Positions 51,559-59,721 of a DNA stretch of 64,000 nt are shown one piece after another. The first letter of the stretch is position 1, and every line of letters begins with the position of its first letter. The stretch lies in contig CAMLLD010000025.1 of assembly GCA_946480785.1 (NCBI GenBank), positions 5,933 to 69,932 of the forward strand, written 5' to 3'. Made by a program: the position numbers and the translations under genes. This DNA is from an uncultured Blastocatellia bacterium. Lineage in GTDB: Bacteria > Acidobacteriota > Blastocatellia > Pyrinomonadales > Pyrinomonadaceae. The notes beneath the pieces were generated by a model, which saw only the letters and a program-made list of their open reading frames with translations, was not told where the DNA came from and searched no databases.

Positions 51559-51620
51559 TCGGCGACTCAACACATCTCGTCTCCCCAATCGTGATTGTGA
51601 ACAGAACCAGGGAGTTTGCT

Positions 51621-54600
51621 ATGAGAATTAAAAACAGTATTCGTCTGTCTTCTCTAGCTGCGTTGCTTGCTCTACTAATCCTCTCGATCACCGGCTATGC
51701 ACAATCCGGCGGCACTACAATTCGCGGCACGGTGACAGATCCTGACGGTCACGTTGTTGCCGGCGCGAACGTCACCATCACCGACCCCGCGCGGAATTTC
51801 ACACGCACTCAAACCACAAATCAGGATGGCGGCTACGTCTTCACGGCAGTCCCTCCGGGCACTTACAAACTCGACGTTGCCGCCCCTGGTTTCAAAACTG
51901 CTTCAGCCTCAGGTCTCGTGGCACTCGTCGATACGCCGACAGTCAAAGACGTGCAACTCACCATCGGGCAGGTCTCGGAAACAGTTGACGTAACCGCCGC
52001 AGCCGAGACAGCCATCAACACCAGCGATGCCACCATCGGCAATTCATTCGAGCGCAAACGCATCGTTGAGCTGCCGCTGAATGCGAACAACGTCGTCGGC
52101 TTGCTGTCATTACAACCCGGCGTCACGCGCAGTGGTTTCGTCAACGGCGGCCGCGCCGACCAGTCGAACATCACGCTTGACGGCGTCGACGTAAACGAGC
52201 AGCAGGACGGTCTCGACGTGATCACTGACGAAGCGTTTGCGAGCGTACTGCGCGTCACACGCGATTCGTTGCAGGAGTTCCGGGTCACTACAACAAACCC
52301 GAACGCCGAACAGGGTCGCTCGTCAGGCGCGCAGGTGTCACTCGTCACGCGCTCGGGCTCGAACCAGTGGCACGGCTCGCTGTTCGAGATTCATCGCAAC
52401 ACCGTCACCACCGCCAACGATTTCTTCAACAATGCCGCGGGCGTCGAACGGCCGCAGTTATTGAGAAACATCTTCGGCGGTTCGCTTGGTGGCCCAATCA
52501 AGAAGGACCGCGCGTTCTTCTTCTTCACGTATGAAGGTTTTCGTGAGGCGACGGCAACGTCGGTGGTGCGTGAAGTACCACTGCCGACGTTGGGCCAGGG
52601 CATCGTTCGTTATCGCACCGAAAGCGGCGCGAGCGATCCCGGCTGTCCGGCGGGAACACCTGCCGGCGTGAACTGTCTCACGCCCGCGGAAATCAACGCC
52701 GCTTACACCGCGGCTAACGGCTCGAGCCCCGGCATTAACCCGCAGGCGCTCGCAGTGCTCGCGGCTGCGGCGCAGCGCTATCCCGCGAACGACACGACAG
52801 TCGGCGACGGCTTGAACACGAGCGGTTTTCGTTTCAATGCGCGCACGCCGACGAAGTTGAATACTTACATCGCCCGCTTCGACTTCAACCTGACTGACCG
52901 GCAGACACTATTCGTGCGCGGCAATTATCAGAACGACCTCGTCACGCGCGCGGTCTATTTCAGCTCTGATTGCAGCACCGCCGGCGACAACATCCAGTGT
53001 TTCCCGGACACGCCGCCGCTCACCACGTGGAACCATCCGAAAGGTATTGCGATCGGTCACGTGTGGACCATCTCGCCGACGCTCGTCAATCGCTTGAACT
53101 ACGGCCTGACGCGCGCGGCGTTCACCCAAAACGGTGACTCGAATGAGAACCGCGTGAACTTCCGGTTCATCTTCTCGCCGCAGTCTTACGCGCGTACGTT
53201 GAACCGCACGACGCCCGTGCACAACTTCGTAGACGACGTTTCGTGGGTCCACGACACGCACACGTTCGGCTTCGGCGGCAACGTTCGCCTGATCACAAAC
53301 AACCGCGTCTCGTTTGGACCATCCTTCGATCAAGCGGTCATCAATCCCTCGTTCTACGCCGCGTCGGGCGCCGTGTTAATCGATCCCTTCAGCGATTTCG
53401 AGAGCGGCAACGACCTGCGTGACGCGCTCGCTTCGGTGATCGGCCGGTATTCGCAATACAACGCGAACCTCGTCTACGACGCGAACGGTCAACTGCAACC
53501 CGTCGGCACTCCCAGCAACCGTTCCTTCGCTACGCAGGAGTACGAAGGCTACTTCCAGGACTCGTGGCGTATGCGGCCCAACTTCACCTTGAATTACGGC
53601 GTGCGCTGGTCCACCTCGACTCCGGTGTACGAACGGAACGGTTTGCAGGTAGTGCCGAACGTAAATCTGTCTGACTATTTCAATCAACGCGTGGCCAGCG
53701 CCGACGCGGGCGTTCCCTTCACCGATCCGATCACGTTTAATCTCGGCGGCAAAGCGAACAACGGGCCGGGTTATTACAAACAGGATTGGAACAACTGGGC
53801 GCCTTCGGTCTCGTTTGCCTGGTCGCCCGACTTTGGCGAAAACATGTTCGGCAAAGTCTTCGGACGCAACGGCAAGAGCGTGCTGCGTGGCGGTTTCCGC
53901 ATGACTTACGATCGCATCGGCAGCGCTCTCGCTGTCAATTTCGATCTCAACAGTCTCGCGGGTTTCACTGCCGCTCAGAACATCAACGCCAACACGTTTG
54001 ACGTGATCCCGGGCGAGCTCGGCCCGCAGTTCACCGGCTTTAATCCCGATGTTCGTGGGTTGCCGTTCCCCGGAGCTGGACCAATCCCGACCAGCCTGCA
54101 GTTTCCGCTGACGGTGCCGTCGGATGAAGATCAGCGCATTGAAACGTCTTTGGACCAGGGCATCACGACGCCATACAACTACAGTTTCAACTTCTCGTAT
54201 GGCCGTGAGCTCGGCAAGGGCTTGTCGTTCGAAGCGAGTTACGTCGGGCGCTTTGCGCGCAAGATACTCGCAGCGCGCGACATCATGCAGTTGAACAACA
54301 TTCGCGATCCGCAGTCGGGCTGGACTTACTACCAGGCGATTAACAAGCTCCTCGACGCGCGCTACGCAAACACGCCGATCAACCAGGTGGGAGAGATCGC
54401 GTTCTTCAACAACCTCTTCCCGTTCATGCCCGAATGGTGGGGCGACACTTCGCTGACGCCGACGCAAGCGGCTTACGCGTTTGTCGCGCCGGCAGCACTT
54501 GGCGGCGAAGAGATTTCCGATTACACCACGTTGCAACTGCTCTGGGACGACAGTCCGAACTGCACCACGTGCCCGTTCGGCGGTGGACCAGCGAAGTTCA

Positions 54601-55466
54601 ACAATATGTTCTTCAACCCGCAGTTTGGCGCGCTCTCGGCGTTCTCAACGATCGGCCGCTCAAACTACAACTCGTTGCAGCTCAGCTTGCGGCAACGGCT
54701 GCGCGACGACGTGACGTTTGACTTCAATTACACGTACGGTCACTCGTTCGACAGCGTGTCGGGTCTGCAGAACTCCACCAGCTACGGCACCGGATTTATC
54801 GTCAACGCTCTCGATCCGAATTCGAACTATGCCAGTTCCGATTTTGATGCCCGACACATCATCAACGCGAACTGGGTCGTGGGACTGCCCCTCGGACGCG
54901 GCAAGCGATTCTTCGGAAACGCCGGTGGTATTACTGAACAAGTATTTGGCGGCTGGCAGACGACGGGAATTTTCCGTTGGAACAGTGGCCTGCCGATCCA
55001 AACGCCGTTTGACTGCTGTGTTTGGGCCACGAACTGGAACGTGCAATCGAACGGCGTTCGCGTGAGCCCAATTAAGTCGTCACCGACGGCGACGGACTCG
55101 AACGGCACGCCGAACATCTTCAGCGATCCGCTGGCGGCCTATCGCAGCTTCCGTCCGGCGCGTCCGGGCGAGGTTGGCGATCGCAACGTGTTGCGCGCAC
55201 CCGGTTACATCGCGCTCGACATGGGCTTGTATAAATCGTGGAAACTAACCGAACACCAGGCACTGCAATTCCGTTGGGAAGTTTTCAACGTCACCAACAC
55301 GCAGCGCTTCGACGGGCTCACGATTTCCGACCTGAGTCTCGGACCGGATCCATTCCTCGGTGGCAATCCGAATTCCGACTTCGGCCGCTTCACCTCCACG
55401 CAGACTCCGCTGAATGAAACCAAAGCGGGACGCGTAATGCAGTTCGCGCTGCGCTACACGTTCTGA
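51621..55466 (+). CDS. Oar-like TonB-dependent outer-membrane receptor with carboxypeptidase-regulatory domain
   Basis: A 1281-residue outer-membrane protein. The start chosen gives a signal peptide (RIKNSIRLSSLAALLALLI, cut near GYAQ) with CCAGGGA upstream. Residues about 30-115 form a CarboxypepD_reg-like beta-sandwich (TIRGTVTDPDGHVVAGANVT to VQLTIGQ), a plug domain follows (ERKRIVELPLNANNV to TLDGVDVNEQQ, ARSRSG-like NAEQGRSSGAQV), and the rest is a large barrel ending in RYTF, a terminal aromatic signal. These Oar/SusC-like proteins import oligosaccharides, peptides or metal chelates; the substrate is unknown. The C-terminal truncated protein at the window's start is a relative. Confidence 0.95.
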   Translation: MRIKNSIRLSSLAALLALLILSITGYAQSGGTTIRGTVTDPDGHVVAGANVTITDPARNFTRTQTTNQDGGYVFTAVPPGTYKLDVAAPGFKTASASGLVALVDTPTVKDVQLTIGQVSETVDVTAAAETAINTSDATIGNSFERKRIVELPLNANNVVGLLSLQPGVTRSGFVNGGRADQSNITLDGVDVNEQQDGLDVITDEAFASVLRVTRDSLQEFRVTTTNPNAEQGRSSGAQVSLVTRSGSNQWHGSLFEIHRNTVTTANDFFNNAAGVERPQLLRNIFGGSLGGPIKKDRAFFFFTYEGFREATATSVVREVPLPTLGQGIVRYRTESGASDPGCPAGTPAGVNCLTPAEINAAYTAANGSSPGINPQALAVLAAAAQRYPANDTTVGDGLNTSGFRFNARTPTKLNTYIARFDFNLTDRQTLFVRGNYQNDLVTRAVYFSSDCSTAGDNIQCFPDTPPLTTWNHPKGIAIGHVWTISPTLVNRLNYGLTRAAFTQNGDSNENRVNFRFIFSPQSYARTLNRTTPVHNFVDDVSWVHDTHTFGFGGNVRLITNNRVSFGPSFDQAVINPSFYAASGAVLIDPFSDFESGNDLRDALASVIGRYSQYNANLVYDANGQLQPVGTPSNRSFATQEYEGYFQDSWRMRPNFTLNYGVRWSTSTPVYERNGLQVVPNVNLSDYFNQRVASADAGVPFTDPITFNLGGKANNGPGYYKQDWNNWAPSVSFAWSPDFGENMFGKVFGRNGKSVLRGGFRMTYDRIGSALAVNFDLNSLAGFTAAQNINANTFDVIPGELGPQFTGFNPDVRGLPFPGAGPIPTSLQFPLTVPSDEDQRIETSLDQGITTPYNYSFNFSYGRELGKGLSFEASYVGRFARKILAARDIMQLNNIRDPQSGWTYYQAINKLLDARYANTPINQVGEIAFFNNLFPFMPEWWGDTSLTPTQAAYAFVAPAALGGEEISDYTTLQLLWDDSPNCTTCPFGGGPAKFNNMFFNPQFGALSAFSTIGRSNYNSLQLSLRQRLRDDVTFDFNYTYGHSFDSVSGLQNSTSYGTGFIVNALDPNSNYASSDFDARHIINANWVVGLPLGRGKRFFGNAGGITEQVFGGWQTTGIFRWNSGLPIQTPFDCCVWATNWNVQSNGVRVSPIKSSPTATDSNGTPNIFSDPLAAYRSFRPARPGEVGDRNVLRAPGYIALDMGLYKSWKLTEHQALQFRWEVFNVTNTQRFDGLTISDLSLGPDPFLGGNPNSDFGRFTSTQTPLNETKAGRVMQFALRYTF

Positions 55467-55487
55467 CAGCGAGTCGCGGTTTAGTTG

Positions 55488-55524
55488 GACCTGCACAGAT
55501 TGCAATTGCATATCTGTGCAGGTC
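55488..55524. repeat. Perfect 13-bp inverted repeat with palindromic loop
   Basis: GACCTGCACAGAT (55488-55500) and its exact reverse complement (55512-55524) enclose TGCAATTGCA plus one T; the loop is itself a palindrome, so almost the entire 37 bases can pair. ATCTGTG words place it in the dispersed repeat family. It sits between the OMP stop and recN and could end OMP transcription. Confidence 0.75.
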
Positions 55525-55543
55525 TGCTAATCTGTGGCCCGCA

Positions 55544-57202
55544 ATGCTGCAACTCCTCAGTATTTCCAACATTGCACTGATTGATGATCTGCGAGTGGAA
55601 TTTGACGGCGCGTTGAATCTGCTCACAGGTGAAACGGGATCGGGCAAGTCGATCATTGTCGACGCGCTTGGTGTTTTGATTGGCGGCCGGTTCACGAGCG
55701 AGTTGTTGAAGTCGGGAGCTGAGCGCGGTTCGATCGAAGGCTTGTTTTCGTTGACGCCGAATCCGCAGCTTTCCGAGCTGCTCGAGAACTCAGGCTTGCA
55801 GAACGGCGACGAGCTGATCATCCGGCGCGAGTTGGCGATCAACGGGCGCAACAAGATCTTCATCAACAATCAACTCGCGACGCAATCGTTGTTGCGCGAT
55901 CTGCGGCCGTTTCTCGTCGACATCCACGGCCAGGGCGATCAGCAAACGCTTTTCGATCCGGAAACGCATCTCGAACTGCTCGACAGCTTCGCGGCGGACG
56001 ATGCGCAGCGTGCCGAGGTCGCTGAGGCTTATGACGAATTGAGCCGCTTGCAGCGTGAGCTCGCGGCCTTGCGCAAGGATTCGGCTGAGAAGTTTCAACT
56101 CGTCGACACATTGCAGTTTCAGATCGCGGAACTGGAGCGGGCGCAGCTTTCGCTTGGTGAAGACGACCGGCTTGAAGAAGAGCGGCGGCGGTTGTCGAAC
56201 GTCGAAAAGCTGACGACGCTTTGTCAGACGAGTTACAGCCGCATTTATGAAGATGATGATGCGGCGCTCGCGCGGGTGCGGCAGACGTTGAAGGAAGTTG
56301 AAGAGCTCAGCGAGTATGATGCGAGCTTTCGTGAGTATCTCGAAGGGCTGGAGTCGGCGCGTGCGGTGCTCGAGGATCTGTCGTTTGGTTTGCGTGACTT
56401 CGCGGACAAGCTGGAGTTCTCGCCGGCACGTCTCGCAACGATTGAGGATCGACTAGCAGAGCTGTTGCGGTTGAAGCGGAAGTATGGGGGATCGATTGAA
56501 GCGGCGCTCGCGCATCTCGCACAGGCTGAAGATCGTTTGCGGCAGATCGAGACGTCGGATGAACGCGAGCAACAATTGACAGCGGCTGTGCAAAGTGCGC
56601 AACAACAGTATCTCGAACGGGCGCGCAAGCTGCACAAGCAGCGTGTACGGGCGGCGAAGCTGCTAGAGAAAGCGGTCGAGCAGGGCATGGTTGAAGTGGC
56701 AATGGAGAACGCCCGGTTCCAGGTGCAACTGACCACAGATGACACAGATTTAAAACCAAGCGGGATCGATCGCGTGGAGTTTTACTTTTCGGCCAATGTC
56801 GGTGAAGACGTGAAGCCGCTGGCGCGGGTCGCGTCTGGTGGCGAGGCTTCGCGTTTGATGCTCGTGTTGAAGACCGTGTCGGGTTCGCTCGAGTTTCCGC
56901 GCACGATCGTGTTTGACGAGATCGACAGTGGGATCGGCGGGCGGGTCAGTGAAGCCGTCGGCATGAAACTCAAAAAACTTTCAAAGACGAATCAGGTCTT
57001 GTGCGTCACGCACCAGCCGCAGATCGCGCGCTTCGCCGACAGTCATCTCGTGGTCCAGAAAGAATTCGCCGCCGGGCGCACGCACGTCAACGTTAACAAA
57101 CTCGATCGCGCCGGCCGCGTCGAAGAGCTTGCGCGTATGCTGACCGGCGCCGAAATCACCGACAGCGCCCGCCGCCACGCCCGCGAACTACTCAAGCATT
57201 AA
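55544..57202 (+). CDS. recN: DNA repair protein RecN
   Basis: An SMC-like ATPase of 552 residues that binds single-strand ends and assists double-strand break repair. It has Walker A GETGSGKS (about 29-36), two long coiled-coil arms between about residues 150 and 390, the signature ASGGEASRLMLVLK and Walker B TIVFDEIDSGIGG, followed by VTHQPQIARF. Near residues 395-405 the sequence TTDDTDLKPSG replaces the loop between two strands; it is encoded by a CACAGAT-type repeat, see the separate entry. The gene ends 15 bases before ettA. Length and motifs are normal for the family. Confidence 0.96.
   Translation: MLQLLSISNIALIDDLRVEFDGALNLLTGETGSGKSIIVDALGVLIGGRFTSELLKSGAERGSIEGLFSLTPNPQLSELLENSGLQNGDELIIRRELAINGRNKIFINNQLATQSLLRDLRPFLVDIHGQGDQQTLFDPETHLELLDSFAADDAQRAEVAEAYDELSRLQRELAALRKDSAEKFQLVDTLQFQIAELERAQLSLGEDDRLEEERRRLSNVEKLTTLCQTSYSRIYEDDDAALARVRQTLKEVEELSEYDASFREYLEGLESARAVLEDLSFGLRDFADKLEFSPARLATIEDRLAELLRLKRKYGGSIEAALAHLAQAEDRLRQIETSDEREQQLTAAVQSAQQQYLERARKLHKQRVRAAKLLEKAVEQGMVEVAMENARFQVQLTTDDTDLKPSGIDRVEFYFSANVGEDVKPLARVASGGEASRLMLVLKTVSGSLEFPRTIVFDEIDSGIGGRVSEAVGMKLKKLSKTNQVLCVTHQPQIARFADSHLVVQKEFAAGRTHVNVNKLDRAGRVEELARMLTGAEITDSARRHARELLKH
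56733..56754. repeat. Dispersed CACAGAT repeat inside recN
   Basis: CCACAGATGACACAGATTTA lies within recN (56733-56752) and encodes TTDDTDLK. It matches the CACAGAT words of the intergenic family closely, and no other coding region in the window was seen to hold such a match. It falls in a surface loop ahead of a conserved strand. Confidence 0.55.
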
Positions 57203-57217
57203 TCAAGGGGAGAAGAA

Positions 57218-58897
57218 ATGAGCACAGAACCAAACAAAGTTATTTATTCGATGGTCGGCGTCAGCAAGTTTTACGACAAGAAGCCGGTCCTCAAAGACAT
57301 TTATCTGTCGTACTTCTACGGCGCGAAGATCGGCGTCATCGGCCTGAACGGCTCGGGCAAGTCGTCGTTGCTGCGCATACTCGCGGGCGTCGATAAGGAT
57401 TTCAACGGTGAGACAGTGATCTCTCCGGGTTACACGGTCGGTTATCTTGAACAGGAACCGTTGCTCGACGACGCGCGCACGGTGCGCGAAGTGGTCCAGG
57501 AAGCGGTGCAGGAAACTGTCGATCTGCTGAAAGAGTTTGACGAGATCAACGCGAAGTTTGGCGAAGAGCTGAGCGACGACGAGATGTCGGCGCTGCTCGA
57601 ACGTCAGGGCAACGTGCAGGAAAAACTCGACGCACAGGACGCGTGGGACCTCGACTCACGACTCGAAATGGCCATGGACGCGCTGCGTTGTCCGCCGCCG
57701 GAGACGCCCGTGAAGATCCTGTCGGGCGGCGAGCGACGACGCGTCGCGTTGTGCCGTTTGCTTTTGCAAAAGCCCGACATCCTCCTGCTCGACGAACCGA
57801 CGAATCATCTCGACGCTGAGTCAGTCGCTTGGCTGGAACATCACCTGCAAAACTACGCGGGCACGATCATCGCCGTCACGCACGATCGCTACTTCCTCGA
57901 CAACGTCGCCGGCTGGATTCTCGAGCTCGATCGGGGCCAGGGCATTCCGTGGAAGGGAAACTACACCTCGTGGCTCGAACAAAAACAGGAGCGACTGCGC
58001 CGCGAAGAGAAATCCGAAAGCGAACGACAGAAGACGCTCCAACGCGAGCTCGAGTGGATACGCATGTCGCCCAAAGCGCGTCACGCGAAAGGCAAAGCGC
58101 GCATTAACTCCTATGAAGATTTGCTGCGGCAGGAGACGGAGAAACGGCGCGAGGATCTCGAGATAAATATTCCCGCTGGGCCACGGTTAGGCAACGTAGT
58201 GATTGAGGTGAATGATGTAAGCAAGGCTTACGGCGACAAGTTGCTGGTTGAAGACATGACGTTTGCCCTCCCGCCGGGCGGCATCGTCGGCGTAATTGGA
58301 CCAAACGGCGCGGGCAAGACGACGCTCTTTCGCATGATCACCAACCAGGAGCAACCCGACAAAGGCACGATTCGCATCGGCGACACCGTGCAGTTAGCGT
58401 ACGTCGATCAAAGCCGCACGCTCGATCCGGAAAAGACGATCTGGCAGGAGATCAGCGGCGGTGAAGACTCGTTGAAGCTCGGCACGCGTGAGGTCAACTC
58501 GCGTGCTTACGTCGCGCGCTTCAATTTTTCCGGTTCTGACCAGCAGAAGAAAGTCGGCATGCTCTCCGGCGGCGAACGCAATCGCGTGCATCTCGCGAAG
58601 ATGTTAAAGGAAGGCGCGAACGTTTTGTTGCTCGACGAGCCGACGAACGATCTCGACGTGAACACGTTGCGCGCGCTCGAAGAAGCACTCGAAAACTTCG
58701 CGGGCTGCGCGGTAGTGATCTCGCACGATCGCTGGTTTCTCGATCGCATCGCCACGCACATGCTCGCGTTTGAAGGCGACAGCAAAGTGACGTGGTTCGA
58801 AGGCAACTACTCCGAGTACGAAGCGGACCGCAAGACGCGCCTCGGCGCGGCCGCGGAGATACCGCATCGCATCAAGTACCGGCAGCTCACCAGGTGA
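57218..58897 (+). CDS. ettA: Energy-dependent translational throttle protein EttA
   Basis: An ABC-F ATPase of 559 residues that binds the ribosomal E-site and gates the first peptide bond according to the ATP/ADP ratio. Two nucleotide-binding domains are present: Walker A GLNGSGKSS and GPNGAGKTT, signatures LSGGERRRVALC and LSGGERNRVHLAK, and Walker B LLLDEPTNHLD and LLLDEPTNDLD. Between them lies the linker with ARHAKGKARINSYEDLL, a family mark of EttA. Start context AAGGGGAGAAGAA is strong. The next gene starts at a GTG overlapping its stop (GTGA). Confidence 0.97.
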   Translation: MSTEPNKVIYSMVGVSKFYDKKPVLKDIYLSYFYGAKIGVIGLNGSGKSSLLRILAGVDKDFNGETVISPGYTVGYLEQEPLLDDARTVREVVQEAVQETVDLLKEFDEINAKFGEELSDDEMSALLERQGNVQEKLDAQDAWDLDSRLEMAMDALRCPPPETPVKILSGGERRRVALCRLLLQKPDILLLDEPTNHLDAESVAWLEHHLQNYAGTIIAVTHDRYFLDNVAGWILELDRGQGIPWKGNYTSWLEQKQERLRREEKSESERQKTLQRELEWIRMSPKARHAKGKARINSYEDLLRQETEKRREDLEINIPAGPRLGNVVIEVNDVSKAYGDKLLVEDMTFALPPGGIVGVIGPNGAGKTTLFRMITNQEQPDKGTIRIGDTVQLAYVDQSRTLDPEKTIWQEISGGEDSLKLGTREVNSRAYVARFNFSGSDQQKKVGMLSGGERNRVHLAKMLKEGANVLLLDEPTNDLDVNTLRALEEALENFAGCAVVISHDRWFLDRIATHMLAFEGDSKVTWFEGNYSEYEADRKTRLGAAAEIPHRIKYRQLTR

Positions 58898-59703
58898 AAA
58901 CCAAACACCGCCCTTCCCCCAAACGACTTCTCGCCGCAGAGAATCGCGGGCTGTTGCTCGACCTCGTCGTGTTCGTTCTCAACTTGTTGCTGATGCAGCG
59001 CCTCACACGCTACGCGCTCGAGCTGTTTCGCTATGCCGACGAAGGCGATCCGTTCGCAAAATTCACGCTTCTGCTCGCTTGCATCGCGATGTGGGCGTTG
59101 CCGGCGGCGGGCGCAGTGCTGAAGCGCTGGCATTTTCATCGCCGTTTGCAAGCCGGTGGAAAGAAGTTTGACCTCGACTCAAAGGCCGCGGGCTGTTTGT
59201 TCAATCCGCTCTTCTACTTTTGTTTGAACCTCGTGCTCGTTTCCGCGATCATCGCGGCCGGTGGCCAGTTTCTATTCGGGAATCGGTTGGACCAAAGCGC
59301 CGCGATCTTCGTGCCTTCGATTCTGCTCGGGCTCATCGCCACGATCGTGCAGACGTACCTGATCTATCGTTACTTCTCGCCGCCCAAGAAACCGCCGCGC
59401 TCTGAATTTCTGCGCCGGCCCGAGAGCGCAACGCTCGGCGACGTCTGCATATTCCTCAACATGATTCTCTTCCAGATCGTGTGGAACTTTCTCGCGTTCG
59501 CCGATCTCGGCCGGCCCTCCGGCGTCGCGGAGTTTGTCGGCCGGCTCTTCTTCCTGTGCTTCGTTGCGCTGCTGATCTACTTTCCGCCGCGCATGTTTTA
59601 TCTGGCCGAAGACATCGATCGCCCGCGCACGTGGCTGACGATGCTGTTGGCAAATTCGCCCGTGATCGTGAGAGTGCTGATCGGCACAAATGAGTGGCGC
59701 TGA
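58894..59703 (+). CDS. Multi-pass membrane protein of unknown function
   Basis: The start is the GTG overlapping the ettA stop; earlier starts in the same frame would run through the end of ettA. The 269-residue product has a basic cytoplasmic end (KTKHRPSPKRLL), then about six hydrophobic segments, for example LLLDLVVFVLNLLLMQRL, FTLLLACIAMWALPAAGAVL, LVLVSAIIAAGGQFLF and FVPSILLGLIATIVQTYLI. A conserved-looking tail reads FYLAEDIDRPRTWLTMLLA. Similar proteins occur in Acidobacteriota without known role. Co-translation with ettA is suggested by the overlap, but the two are probably functionally unrelated. Confidence 0.75.
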   Translation: MKTKHRPSPKRLLAAENRGLLLDLVVFVLNLLLMQRLTRYALELFRYADEGDPFAKFTLLLACIAMWALPAAGAVLKRWHFHRRLQAGGKKFDLDSKAAGCLFNPLFYFCLNLVLVSAIIAAGGQFLFGNRLDQSAAIFVPSILLGLIATIVQTYLIYRYFSPPKKPPRSEFLRRPESATLGDVCIFLNMILFQIVWNFLAFADLGRPSGVAEFVGRLFFLCFVALLIYFPPRMFYLAEDIDRPRTWLTMLLANSPVIVRVLIGTNEWR

Positions 59704-59721
59704 ATACTGCGTGCTCGTAAT

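Noticed and set aside
53376..54536. A 386-codon minus-strand frame within the OMP gene
   Set aside because: Shadow of a long GC-rich coding sequence; no recognisable domain.
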